A stretch of DNA of 64,000 nt from Porites lobata (taxonomy: Eukaryota > Cnidaria > Anthozoa > Scleractinia > Poritidae), in NCBI GenBank assembly GCA_942486035.1, contig CALNXK010000181.1, positions 256,001 to 320,000 on the forward strand, given 5' to 3'. The notes beneath the pieces are model-generated. The model searched no databases, had not been told where the DNA came from, and saw only the letters and a program-made list of their open reading frames with translations. Positions 1-10,236 of this stretch are shown here, piece after piece. Positions within the stretch are counted from its first letter, which is position 1, and the number at the start of each line of letters is the position of its first letter. A program made the translations under genes and the position numbers.

Positions 1-682
1 AGTTCCCGTCGCGTTCAAGGTGGTCCAAACTGGCAAAAATATTTGTTTCATTTGAAAAATATACAACATCTTAATTCGATTAAACCCCCCAACTGTTTAT
101 ATAAACATTTCTTGAGTTTCCGATCTTAAAAATAATTTTAAAAAATTTCAAAAGTTTTTGACAACAATTACGAAAAATTATTTACAAACATTTGTAAAGC
201 AGAACGAGTTTTAAAGTTCCAATGTGTCCCCTTTTTGCTGGGATAAAATAGTTATTGTCTGGGTGATGTAGATTAAGTTGCCCCAAGTGCTTCAAGCATA
301 ATCTTTGAATAAACGCCGCATTGTTCTGAATGGGAGTGGTGTTCTCAGGACCGTTTTCCATCTGCGGAGTTTATATTCAAGCGTAAACCCACCCCCTCTC
401 CACCTGAATTTTGAATTTTATCCATTCAAAGAAATTTCAGTCTAATCGAATAGTTACACAGATGGTTTTCCGCCAGTGCTATGGATTTCAGAGTGTACCA
501 ACTCTGGATTCCTGGTTTTATGCATACACGAATACAGAGGAGTTACCTCAAAAAGTCATTATTCATTACGCGTATGCAGGAAGACAGATTTAAATTTGAG
601 ACTGGTTACGGCAATGACTAACGAATTCACTTTTCAAATAATCGCTTCATTAACGCGATCCTGAGGCGTCGATAAAACCCAG

Positions 683-745
683 AACATGGAACATCCCGGA
701 ACATTCCGGAACATTCCGGAACATTCCGGAACATCCCGGAACATG
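683..745. repeat. Tandem GGAACATTCC-type repeat in left arm of foldback element
   Basis: About five copies of an 11-base motif (CCGGAACATTC, with CATCC variants). The inverted counterpart at 1994-2038 reads GGAATGTTCC. Iterated subterminal motifs are usual in foldback elements. Confidence 0.85.
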
Positions 746-772
746 AAAAAATTAAAATATTTTTTTATGAAA

Positions 773-840
773 AAATAATTAATTAATTAAATAATAATAT
801 TAATATTAATAATAATAATAATAATAACAAATAATAATAA
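773..840. repeat. AT-rich simple repeat
   Basis: Runs of AATT and AAT units inside the foldback element. No coding signal. Confidence 0.8.
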
Positions 841-2064
841 AAGGAACACTTATAGATAGAAAACAATTTTTGCAAAAATTTATAATAACAAAATAAATAA
901 CGTAACATAAAAACGAAAAATAAAGAAACAAAGAAAGAAAGAAAAAGAAACTGGTATCATCTCCGAGTAGGGGAAAACAATATTTTGTCGCAATGAATTT
1001 TTTGCAGTGGGCGAGTGAGGGTCCATTCAAATGACAGTAATGAGTGAAGGCTTGCTTCTAAATTCAAAATATATTAAAATGGGTCGCAGGAGAGGGTTTT
1101 CAAGCTTTCGTCACACAGCCACCTCTTGTAAACGTTTGCCATGTGGTTTAACGGTTATCCATTTACGGCTCTGCGACCGTAAGAAGAGCTTAGGGGCTCG
1201 TCGCTTTTGGACTTGGATAATTAAATTAAAGATTCACATTCGCCGTGAATAGTTTCAGTGGCAGTGGTAGCGCAGCGGTAGTTTCTAGCTGTTATCAGTT
1301 AGCCCGAATTTTAGCCGTCTCCCCGCAAACTCCTCTTGCGACTCTAGAAGACGTCTGAAGTATCATGCTGACTGTAAACAGTATAGAAACTACTACGAAG
1401 GTGAGTATTGTCCACTAAAATCCAAAGACAGGAGCCCCTATACTCTTCTTAAGTTCACAGAGCCGCCTAGTCTGTAAGTAATTCATGTTTAAGTAAAGCA
1501 AAGCACCTCAAGTAAACAAATGTTGGTTATATATAAGGAGACTATATGTTGGCTTGAAATGAGCTACTGTACTTACCGACTTGGCTTGACATGAAATACT
1601 GCACCGACATTTCAGACCAATGCAGAACCATAAATGGATAACCGCCAAATGATTAACTCACGGCAAACAATTACAAGAGGTAGCTGTGTGAGGAAAGCTT
1701 AAAAATCCCCCCCCCTCGCGACCCATTTTAATATATTTTGAATTTCGAAGCAAGCCTTCACTCGTTACTGTCATTTGCATGAACCCTCACTCACCCAACA
1801 AATTTCAATTTGTTGCGACAAAATATTGTTTTCAGCTCATACTCAGAGAGGATACCAGTTTCCTTTTCTTGATTATTTCATTATTTTTCGTTTTTCCTGT
1901 GTTATTTTACGTTATTATTAATTTTTACAAAAATTATTTTTAGATTATTATTTTATTATATTTTTTTTTCATGAAAATTATTTTTATTTTTTCATGTTCC
2001 GGAATGTTCCGGCATGTTCCGGAATGTTCCTTGTTCCGGGTTTTATCGACGGCCCGCGATCCTG

Positions 2065-4267
2065 GGCGTACGCCTGACCTGTCTTGAGTGTAATCTAGAG
2101 GGTCAATCTAGGACGGCATTTTATCGAGTAAATACGGCATATACAGAATTCCAAGGTATAATAATTTAAACTAACGTAAAACAAAAACAATTTCTCACAA
2201 TGGAAAGTTTCACGGAGATGTCAGTTGTGGCCGGATTCATTTACCGCCGGTCCTAAGAGGAGTTCCTCCTATGTACCCTGCTTCGATAGTTAAGTTTCGA
2301 CCAGAGGTAAAAAGGTACAACAATTTGAAGGAACCCAATCGAACCACCTATATAAATACATCGTTTGATTTCTTATATTTTTTTACTATCGGCTTTTCGC
2401 TCTTAATTCATACTGTTGGCAGCTACGGAAGGTTTTCCGATAATGATTTTACCTTTTGGAAAATACCGTAAAATTCCGAAAATAAGCCCCGGGGCTTCTA
2501 TTTTTCAAAGGCCCTTTTTGAGGGGGTTATTTTTGGAAGGGCTCGAATTGGGAAAGGGAAATTTTCGTTTCAAAATCGGCTAAGAATATACTAGGAGGGA
2601 AATGTGTGTCTCAAAATCCACTGGACTTGCTTATAGTTGGAAGTAAATTTATGTCAGTAATTTGTCCCACTTGCCTTAAGGATGTAGATCTTTCTAAAAC
2701 TCAGCCATGTAAGTACTTTGTCTATATGTACTGAGGAAATCCAACCAAGAGCGAATAGAGAATTACGTTAACAGCAACATACATTGACACTTTTTGATTA
2801 CAATCATTTGGCAGACGTCATAAATCTTTGTCAAATGCGAAAAAATTATGCAATTTCCGAGTGGCTTTTCTTCGTTTCTCAAAAAGAATCGTTGTTAATA
2901 TCAGACAATTGAGTACCACGCGAGCAGTGGTTTCTCCAGGCCGGACGCTGCGCTACGAAAGGAGAGAAACCACCGCGCCACAAAACAACTATAATTCAAA
3001 TCCTCACTGATAAGTCAGTCTTCCTCAAGCTGTTTAAGGTATACGGAATAATGTGCGAATTTGAAATAGATCACATATACCATCACATAGAGTTAATACG
3101 AGTCGCTGACGGTTCGTTGATACTTCCAGTGCAACTCAATATAACAATTATTCTCACTGCATACTTAATCGGCCGGTGACGCAAGAAATGAGTAACTCCT
3201 TTAAATTCCGTCGTGTTGGGCCTGCGCGCTGGTTGCTTGATGCATTGCTACCCTTGGTTAGAAACGCTCGGTTTTTGCCCGCTTCTTGTCCAGTTCAACG
3301 GCCAGTTCAGTTGAAGTGACTTCAACGTTTCGCCCCTCCCACCTCCCCTAGTGGCGGTTGATCTCGCATACCCTCATTATTCGGCATGCCTATTGTCCTG
3401 GCAGTCGCTGTTTCCTCCCATAACTTAGTTCCCCACGTTGGGACAATAGGCATGAAGTACGAATATTATACGTCAGGAACAGTTTTCGCTCGCTTAGTTC
3501 TCTGCTGTTCCTTGAAGATCTACTCAAGAATTATCGCGATTTGACCCATAAATAAAAATAAATATTAACGTCAAATCTTTGTTTTATTCACCTTTCTTCT
3601 GTTAAGAATCATCCTGCCAGTAGAGCCTTTCTTTCGCTTGCTTGGTTTTGGCGTACTTGTACTTGTGAAAGATTCTGCATGAGTCAAGGAAGCATGCCCG
3701 GTACGTTTCTAAGTTGTAGTTTCGTTGGCCACATGTGACGTCAAAAGCCTTACAACAGCAAATTTTAGCTGAAACTTGTCCCATAAACAGGCTGTTTACA
3801 GCTAGCGGTTCACGTGGTACAAAATTGCCATACTGGAGAACAAGAGATGTACTGGGACAACCAAAACGAAGGAAAAATGCAATTTTAAATGATGTCAGCT
3901 CTTTGTTTGTGTTGTCCCAGTACGTCCTTTGATCTCCAGCATAGTAGACACACTGATTCTAGACTGAGAAAACAGCTGACATTTCGTGACGCCACCACTG
4001 GCTTCCCTGCGAAAAGACGTTTAAGGAAAGACCGCAGACGACGCATCAGTACCCAGATCTAAGTAGTGCATCTGACTGGTTCAAGCAAATTTCCCATCCT
4101 TCCTGACCAGTCGTATGTGGGTGGCGTTGCGTCATCCGTATGGAGTTTCTGTGAGTCGTATACCAGAGTAGACTCAATTAACAGCGGCTGTTTGTGAAAT
4201 GAGCCCACGCTCCTCCTCTGAACAGACGGCTGGACGCATGAGTTTGCTGTTGTCAATTACCACCAAT
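2065..4267. other. Unit A body without a recognised gene
   Basis: Non-coding sequence shared with units B and C. It includes an empty target site at 2821-2822 (TA) for the small Tigger-like element that B and C carry, and, on the minus strand, the relic ORF described at 3602-3832. Confidence 0.6.
3602..3832 (-). pseudogene. Unrecognised frame-conserved ORF relic, unit A
   Basis: The open minus-strand frame reads QYGNFVPREPLAVNSL.., then GQVSAKICCCKAF.., and ends LDSCRIFHKY..LYWQDDS stop. The same peptide blocks, in the same order and frame, occur in unit B (14194-14775) and in pieces in unit C. A good splice acceptor (pyrimidine-rich run ending CTCCAG) immediately precedes the frame at 3833-3834. 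A lacks about 100 residues of the B version. I do not recognise a family. It could be an exon of an upstream part of the zinc-finger gene, an unrelated gene, or a transposon relic. Confidence 0.35.
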
Positions 4268-5450
4268 CAGGCCCCGGTTGCTCGAAAGATGGTTAATTTA
4301 ACCACATGTTAATTGGTAACGGTTGGTTAAATTTGCTAACCGTGGGTTAACTAACTGTTGGTTAAATTCCCGTTGCTCGAAGGTCTGTTAAGCAAACGCG
4401 AATCCTTTGTTAGCTAACCAATGTTTAAATAAAATATACCAGACTTTAACCATCTCCGAACAGGTTTGACAAGTTTTTCCAACGAAAAGTTTTAGGGAGC
4501 TTTTAATAGGGACCTCACTAAACTACGACGGCGAGGGCAACGGCAACGTCAGAAAGCAATAGGTTTAGATTAGCAGAACAACAACTCTGTACGACCATGA
4601 CGTTTTTTTTTTCTTTCCCGTCCCTGCGCGACTACGACGTGAAATGACCAAATTTAAAACTTTTTTGAGGACTGGAACGCCAAGGCGATAAATTCTGCCA
4701 TCTCTGTCTGAACTCGGGTGCGGCCCCTTCTCTTCAGCTATTACATAAAAAATTCCCTTCGTTTAAGTAACTGGCGTCACTGCACGACTACAACGTGAAA
4801 ATGCCTAATTTCATTTTTTTTAAGGAGTACGTTAACAAGTGACAACGAACTTTTCTTTCTCTCTCTAAACTTAAGGGCCGTCTCCAAGAAATCAACTCCA
4901 GGGAAATTCTCCTACATTTGACATTTTCCGCGAATTGGAATAAACGCGACATTATTTAAGTATGAAAAAGCTCGAATTCACGTTAAAAGTTACGTTTTCG
5001 CTACCTTCGCCATCGTCGATGCTAAAGCTCCCTTTTTACTATATTCTGTTCAATTTTAACAGTAAAATGGATGCCGAAAATTCCTTGCATGAGCTTGAAG
5101 CTGTTGAAGTCCCTGCTGTCAATAAAACCGCAGGCAGCAAACGAAAACACCATTTTTCAGCGCAAGAAATTGCAAAAATATATAGCTCAAAGGTTTGAAG
5201 AAAATCAAGCAGTACTGAAATCAAAGTTTATACCGAACACAACCACTAACAAAATGAAGCGAACGTCATTTCAACCGATAGTTAACAAGTTAACACTAGT
5301 AGCGAGGTACGTTAAATTTAACGCATATATGGTTAGAAGAAATTTAACCCAGGGTTAACACTAACCGGCGTTTGAGCAACCGAAACTAACCCTCAGTTAA
5401 CTTTTAACCATTAGTTAAGGGTTAGCCATCTTTGGAGCAAGAGGTGCCAG
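4268..5450. mobile_element. PIF/Harbinger-like DNA transposon, 1177 bp, unit A only
   Basis: Unit B reads AATCAGATAGTTACC at this point. Unit A is interrupted between two CAG triplets (4268-4270 and 5448-5450). The ends are imperfect inverted repeats: GCCCCGGTTGCTCGAAAGATGG on the left and, reverse complemented, GCACCTCTTGCTCCAAAGATGG on the right, followed by TTAACC/GGTTAA-rich subterminal sequence. A 3-bp TSD together with a Myb/SANT-like gene relic inside points to Harbinger. An internal GACGGCGAGGGCAACGGCAACG-type repeat (4500-4930) may be a nested element. Confidence 0.7.
5067..5330 (+). pseudogene. Myb/SANT-like DNA-binding protein relic of the Harbinger element
   Basis: From the ATG at 5067 the frame reads MDAENSLHELEAVEV.. 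then KRKHHFSAQEI; after about 5170 the match continues in another frame as RFEENQAVLKSKF..TTNKMKRTSFQPIVNKL. This is the layout of the Myb/SANT-like domain protein encoded by animal Harbinger elements (FS..E...LV..V.....L..KF....TN..K...W..I...V). At least one frameshift and the loss of the rest of the protein show that it is dead. No transposase partner is visible in the element. Confidence 0.55.
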
Positions 5451-7143
5451 ATAGTTACCTGCTCAAATCGAGCAGGCAACATAAATTTATTTTCCTGCAG
5501 CACGAGATTTCAAACGAAGGACGCAAATTTGTTGTTTGATGTGGCGTGTTATCGTGTTTAAGAGCGTTTTAAGCTTAAAACCTAAAATATTTAAAGTATT
5601 AGCTTAGAGAAACTGGCAAATGGTAGGTATGATTGTGAAGTTCAAACAATCGCAACTATAGTTGTTGACAGCTAACGTGAAAGAGACGACTGTCAAGTCC
5701 ATCGGTAATGCAAGATCGATGTAAATAAAATCCGTACGCGTTTCTGCTGATTTTTATAGCAAATACCAAGGCGACAATAAAATAAAGAACAACATTTCTT
5801 CGGTATTTAATTTCATTCCCCATTTCCAATGTTTGGTAACGACGCATAAATTAAAGTTTTGAACTTACGTCACAGACGCGATAGGCCACTCACGTGTCCA
5901 GCCGTCTCTTCTCGGGGAGGACCGAGAGAGCGGCGAAAATCGAGCCTAATATTCGAGGTCCTTATCACGAAAAACCTTGCGTGTCTTGTATGCCACTAAA
6001 GTTAAGTAACCCTTTTCGGGTGGGGTCAGGAACTGGATGGGTTTCTAACCGAGAATATATGCTTAAGTCCGTTGGATAGTGATTCGTCTGGTAGAAAGCA
6101 CTATCCAACGTTTGGACAACCGAAGGCAGGAAAATAAGCAACGCTTGAACGTGGCGCAAATATCAGCACTTTCTAGGCTGTCTAATATGTAAAACATAAT
6201 AGTCTAGAGAGCATTTTACTTCAAACCAAACACTGTATTTTCCATTTTTGCACAAAATGAACATAACAATAAACATAAGCTAAAAGAGACTTAAAAACGG
6301 AACCACAAAAATATTTTCCTTTGTCGCGAAAGCGACACGTCTACGAGATAAGGGTACAAATAAAAATTTCAAGCGTCAAAGTTCCAAACCTAACACCGCT
6401 CCTAAATATATAAAAAATATGAACGACAATGCTGCCTCAAAATTTAACCACTGACGTAATGACGCCCGTGATCGGAATCATCTATGTTGATGTGATTACT
6501 GGGAAAACGGCCGATAAAAGAACAGCCGCAACACTATCAAAGTTAATAAGGAATGTCAAAAAACGCACCTTATTATAAGGATGAGGCCACACAAATAGCT
6601 GCTTTGTGAGTAACGAATAGCTCTCACTTTCGTGAGGCCTCATCGCTAAAATCGTTTTGTTACACTTTTAAATTTCCTTTAAAGCCCACTCGTCAACAGG
6701 GAAAGTTCTTGCACACAACGCAGTATATCTTCAAACCATTAGTCTCCCGTACAAAACATCCGCAATTTATGCTTCTTTTGCTTCGCTGTGCTGCGGCCAC
6801 AAACTATATGAGCCGAAAACAAAAAAGTTCCAAATGTAAACTTTTTGCAAATGATTGACACCATAAAAACTGTCTTGTTACCTTTTTCAACGAAAACAAA
6901 ACAGCAGGTTCCTGAGGGTCTTCAATCCCTAAAAGCATCAATCGAACAAGAAACTGAAACTGAACTTTTTTGCAAATGATCGAAACCACAACAAGTGACG
7001 CTAGACTGTAAATGTTAAGAAACTCTTTCCTCGTCTATTTACAGAAAACAGTTTAAGTGTCTTAAGTGTTCAAAGAGTCTGCCATCACTAAATGCACCAA
7101 TCAAACCAGAAACTAAAACTGAAACTACGACAATACAAGGGTC
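5451..7143. other. Unit A body, non-coding
   Basis: Shared with B (15217-17030) and C (26230-27850). It contains the 5S-like block. I see no intact gene; the short ORFs here are not preserved between units. Confidence 0.6.
5985..6062 (+). ncRNA. 5S rRNA-like sequence block, unit A
   Basis: Reads AAGTTAAGTAACCC..., GGGGTCAGGAACTGGATGGG and CCGAGAATA, in the order of the 5S rRNA internal promoter and loop E region (AAGCTAAGCAGGG, GGTTAGTACTTGGATGGG, CCTGGGAATA). The 5' and 3' stems of 5S rRNA are not convincing, so this is at best a 5S-derived fragment (SINE3-like or a pseudogene), not a working gene. Confidence 0.35.
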
Positions 7144-8004
7144 GCGCGCTTTAGCCTGAATTTCATCCGATTACTTCGAGTCGTTATTACTCCCTCAGTA
7201 ACGTCTGAATCGACCAGCCGTTAATGCCGTCCAGTGACGTCACTACACCTTGACCTTTACTTTAATTCATGCAAAACGTAAAACACGATTTTCAAGTGGC
7301 AAACCGAGAAATATCGTTTGAAAATGTCTACATGACACAGAATTGCTTTATTTTTTTCGATCGTAATTTATGTTTAACGTTAAAACTATCAACTGCTTGC
7401 GGTCTCAATCACGCAATGAAATAACACATACACGGGACCCTTAGTACAAAAACACAATAATTTGCTGTAATTGAAAGGAAGCTATTTCGTCCTTAACGAA
7501 GAAAAAAAAACAAGGAAACAAGAAAGAAAAGCTAACAGAATCATTACACCTGACGGTGAAAATAGCAAGATGGTCGAATTATAACATTGATCTTAAAAAA
7601 CTTGGCATAAACAAAATCACCGGCCGCCGAAACCACAAAGCGGCGCTCTAAATGAAAAACCTACCGACTCTCCGCAATGATTCTTTAATTTAGCTTTTTT
7701 AGTTTCGAAGACAAGGGCAATTTTGCTGTTTAAGATAAAGATTAGGCTTATCGAAATGTTTGAACTACAGGAAAGATTGCAAGGGATGCGATCCGCTGAA
7801 TATCAAGCGACAATCCCGCTAAAATTTTTCATAATTATACATAATTATGAGAATGTTTAGACAATCAACCAATTAAAACCACTACCTGGTTTTCGGGTAG
7901 TGAGTGACGTCACTGGACGGCATTAACGGCTGGTCGATTCAGACGTTACTGAGGGAGTAATAACGACTCGAAGTAATCGGATGAAATTCAGGCTACTCGC
8001 GCTT
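7144..8004. mobile_element. hAT-like non-autonomous element with ~90-bp terminal inverted repeats, unit A only
   Basis: The left end TAGCCTGAATTTCATCCGAT.. (from 7152) and the right end ..ATCGGATGAAATTCAGGCTA (to 7995) are near-perfect inverted repeats for about 90 bases. They are flanked by GCGCGCTT (7144-7151) and TCGCGCTT (7997-8004), an 8-bp duplication with one mismatch. Units B and C show the empty site (GCGCGCTTCCCAGAAAATA). The interior has no coding sequence. The TAGCCTG terminus is shared with three smaller elements at 34268, 53159 and 56518. Confidence 0.75.
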
Positions 8005-8455
8005 ACCAGAAATGAACTTGTAATGAGGGTAAACGGTGCAAATGATTCGCGATAAAAAGCATAACTTTTGAACTTTTCTTAAAAGCAATCCTGGTTCGTT
8101 TCTTGCTTGAAAAAACTTCCCACTTCTAACAAAACTCAAATAGTGTTTTGTGTTGAACCTTTTTTCACACTCCACTTTCTACAAACCATCAAAAGTAGCC
8201 TTCTAATAACATTTTCCTTAAATTTTCGCGTTAATTGAAACAAAGCAACTACGTTTTTGATACCCTCTACTTAGTGTTGAGAGTCGGTTCTAACATGCTA
8301 TCAACTGGGAAGAACATTAACACTTTAAACAATTAGGAAAATTCTTTTAAACAAACAAATCACCCAGATCCAAATTAATTTAACGTTTAGTTAAATAGCT
8401 TACATTTACAAGGAAATATTAATAAATCACACAATTTTGAATACGTTAATTAAAT

Positions 8456-8523
8456 TTATGACGTTTGGTGCAGTAACCTCATATGGTCATCATAATGTTG
8501 ACGAAGCAGCGGCTTGGTCTTAA
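8456..8523 (-). pseudogene. Out-of-frame C-terminal tail of ZNF1
   Basis: Translated on the minus strand in the frame used by the other copies, these bases give the conserved ..HYDDHMRLL..TS ending with a TAA stop at 8456-8458. The upstream array reaches them only after the 1-base deletion near 8626, so the tail is not read by the long frame. Confidence 0.75.
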
Positions 8524-9608
8524 TCATCCTAAGACAAATCCAACAACGGTGTCTTTCTTCGTGTGCTTTAAGAGATGTCCTCCAACAAAAGGCCTTGTTA
8601 CACTGCTTGCACCTGAAAGGTTTTTCCCCGTGTGTATTCGTTCATGCGCTCTCACATATCGTTCCCAGCGAAACGCCTTCTCACAATGGTTGCACTTAAA
8701 TGGCTTCTCACCAGTGTGTATTCTTTCATGTTTTTTCAGATTTCCTGCCTGGCTAAAGGCCTTGTTACAGTGCTTGCACTGAAATGGCTTCTCACCAGTG
8801 TGTATTCTTTCATGTGCTTTCAGACTTCCCGCCTGGCTAAAGGCCTTGTTACATTGCTTGCACTTAAATGGCTTCTCACCTGTGTGCGTTCTTTCATGTA
8901 CTTTCAGACTTCCTGTGTGTCCAAAGGCCTTGTTACAATGCTTGCAATTAAATGGCTTCTCACCTGTGTGCGTTCTCTCATGTTTTTTCAGACTTCCTGC
9001 CTCGCTAAAGGCCTTGTTACAATACTTGCACTTAAATGGCTTCTCACCTGTGTGCGTTCTTTCATGTACTTTCAGACTTCCTGCCTGGCTAAAGGCCTTG
9101 TTACAATGCTTGCAATTAAATGGCTTCTCACCTGTGTGTCCTCTTTCATGTACTTTCAGATTTTCTGCCTGGCTAAAGGCCTTGTTACAGTACTTGCACT
9201 TAAACGGCTTCTCACCACTGTGTCTTCTTTCATGAATTTTCAGATGTCCTGCTTGGCTAAACGCCTTGTTACACTGCTTGCACTTAAATGGCTTCTCACC
9301 AGTGTGTATTCTTTCATGTTCTTTCAGACTTCCTGCCCGGCTAAAGGCCTTGTTACATTGCTTGCACTTAAATGGCTTCTCACCAGTGTGTATTCTTTCA
9401 TGTTCTTTCAGACTTCCTGCCCGGCTAAAGGCCTTGTTACATTGCTTGCACCTAAAAGGCTTCTTACCACTGTGTGTTCTTTCATGTCTTTTCAGATCTC
9501 CTGCTAGGCTAAACGCCTTGACACAAAGCTTGCACTTAAATGGCTTCTCACCAGTGTGTATTCTTTCATGTACCTTCAGATTTCCTGCCTGCCTAAAGGC
9601 CTTCTTAC
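8524..9608 (-). CDS. C2H2 zinc-finger protein ZNF1 (11 fingers, frameshifted end)
   Basis: Probable nuclear DNA-binding protein. After half a finger lacking its cysteines (KKAFRQAGNLKVHERIH) come 11 complete 28-residue fingers of the form C-x2-C-x12-H-x3-H joined by TGEKPF or SGEKPF linkers. The frame is open to 9630 but holds no ATG and is closed by a TAA directly upstream, so translation must come from an upstream exon; the AG at 9609-9610 is a usable acceptor. Compared with ZNF2, one A is missing in the TTTTTCCCCG run at 8621-8630. This shifts the end to GKNLSGASSV.. and removes the last normal finger and the CWICL..HYDDH finger. It is either a decaying copy or an assembly error. No KRAB, SCAN, BTB or ZAD domain is visible in the window. 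Confidence 0.75.
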
Positions 9609-9639
9609 CTGTGGGTGTGGGTGCAAACACTTAAAAAGT

Positions 9640-10181
9640 CACATTTTCTTAGTGTTAACAGTAACGTCAAAACAACTCGTCAACGTAATTGCCATATGAG
9701 TGGAGGTGGGTTGGTTATTAAATTATAAATGGAATGCCCACAGCCAAAAAAAAACATCAATGTTAGGGCAAAAACAAGAGACGAAGAACGGAAATACTTC
9801 TGCTCCAGATACATGGAGAATTTAGATCAGATGTAATGAGTCCATAACCTCAAATGAAATATAAAGAAGCACGCCAGGGTGACATCACTCACATAAATAA
9901 TAAGAGTTACAAAACATCAACATGACACAAATAACTTAAGACAGCTTTGAATCTAAAGCAAAATTGATATTTTTTCACATTTCCTTTTTACCTTCAAAGT
10001 TTGCTTTCTACACCTAACAGTTTCTTGTGCGGTTTAAATAAATATGATATTAAATCGATGTCAACGCAACCTAGACGCTAGCTTACGCTTCACTGTTATG
10101 ATCCTTTGTTTTTGACCTGGTAATACAGCTTGGCAAAAAATGTCTGATTTGTCTCGTAAAACATACAGCTAATACACGTAC
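9640..10181. other. Putative intron / 5' flank of ZNF1
   Basis: Matches 19450-20860 upstream of ZNF2, minus the 828-bp insertion there. No ORF is conserved. It lies between the candidate first exon and the finger exon. Confidence 0.4.
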
Positions 10182-10236
10182 CTCTCAATGTCATCATCTG
10201 TGAACGTCGCATGAGCAAAGATGGCGACTTTCCCAT
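10182..10236 (-). CDS. Candidate first coding exon of ZNF1
   Basis: On the minus strand, an ATG at 10236 opens MGKSPSLLMRRSQMMTLR and ends with one base of a glycine codon at a strong donor (GAG|GTACGT, donor at 10176-10181). Joining to the acceptor before 9608 gives ..TLRG-KKAFRQAG.. in frame. The sequence is identical in unit B (20863-20917). A second ATG ten bases upstream opens another frame (MGRHGKVAIF..) that would hit a stop at the junction. This is a model only; no transcript evidence is available here. Confidence 0.35.

Larger units (their letters stand above)
654..2064. mobile_element. Foldback (long inverted repeat) DNA transposon, 1391 bp
   Basis: The 10-base sequence CGCGATCCTG stands at 654-663 and again at 2055-2064, and units B and C have an unoccupied site here. 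The element (664-2054) starts AGGCGTCGATAAAACCC and ends with the near-exact reverse complement. The arms fold for about 500 bases: iterated GGAACATTCC blocks at 683-745 and 1994-2030, and matching stretches 960-1180 and 1600-1850. The centre (about 1190-1600) has no coding potential that I can see. A 9-10-bp TSD suggests a Mutator-like (MULE) or foldback type; the superfamily is an inference. Confidence 0.8.

Noticed and set aside
1258..1300. Possible tRNA (GGTAGCGCAGCGGTAG) in the foldback element
   Set aside because: Only an A-box-like word; no B box and no cloverleaf stems.
8524..9608. CRISPR-like appearance of regularly spaced repeats in the arrays
   Set aside because: The repeats are coding zinc-finger units without unique spacers, in a eukaryotic context.
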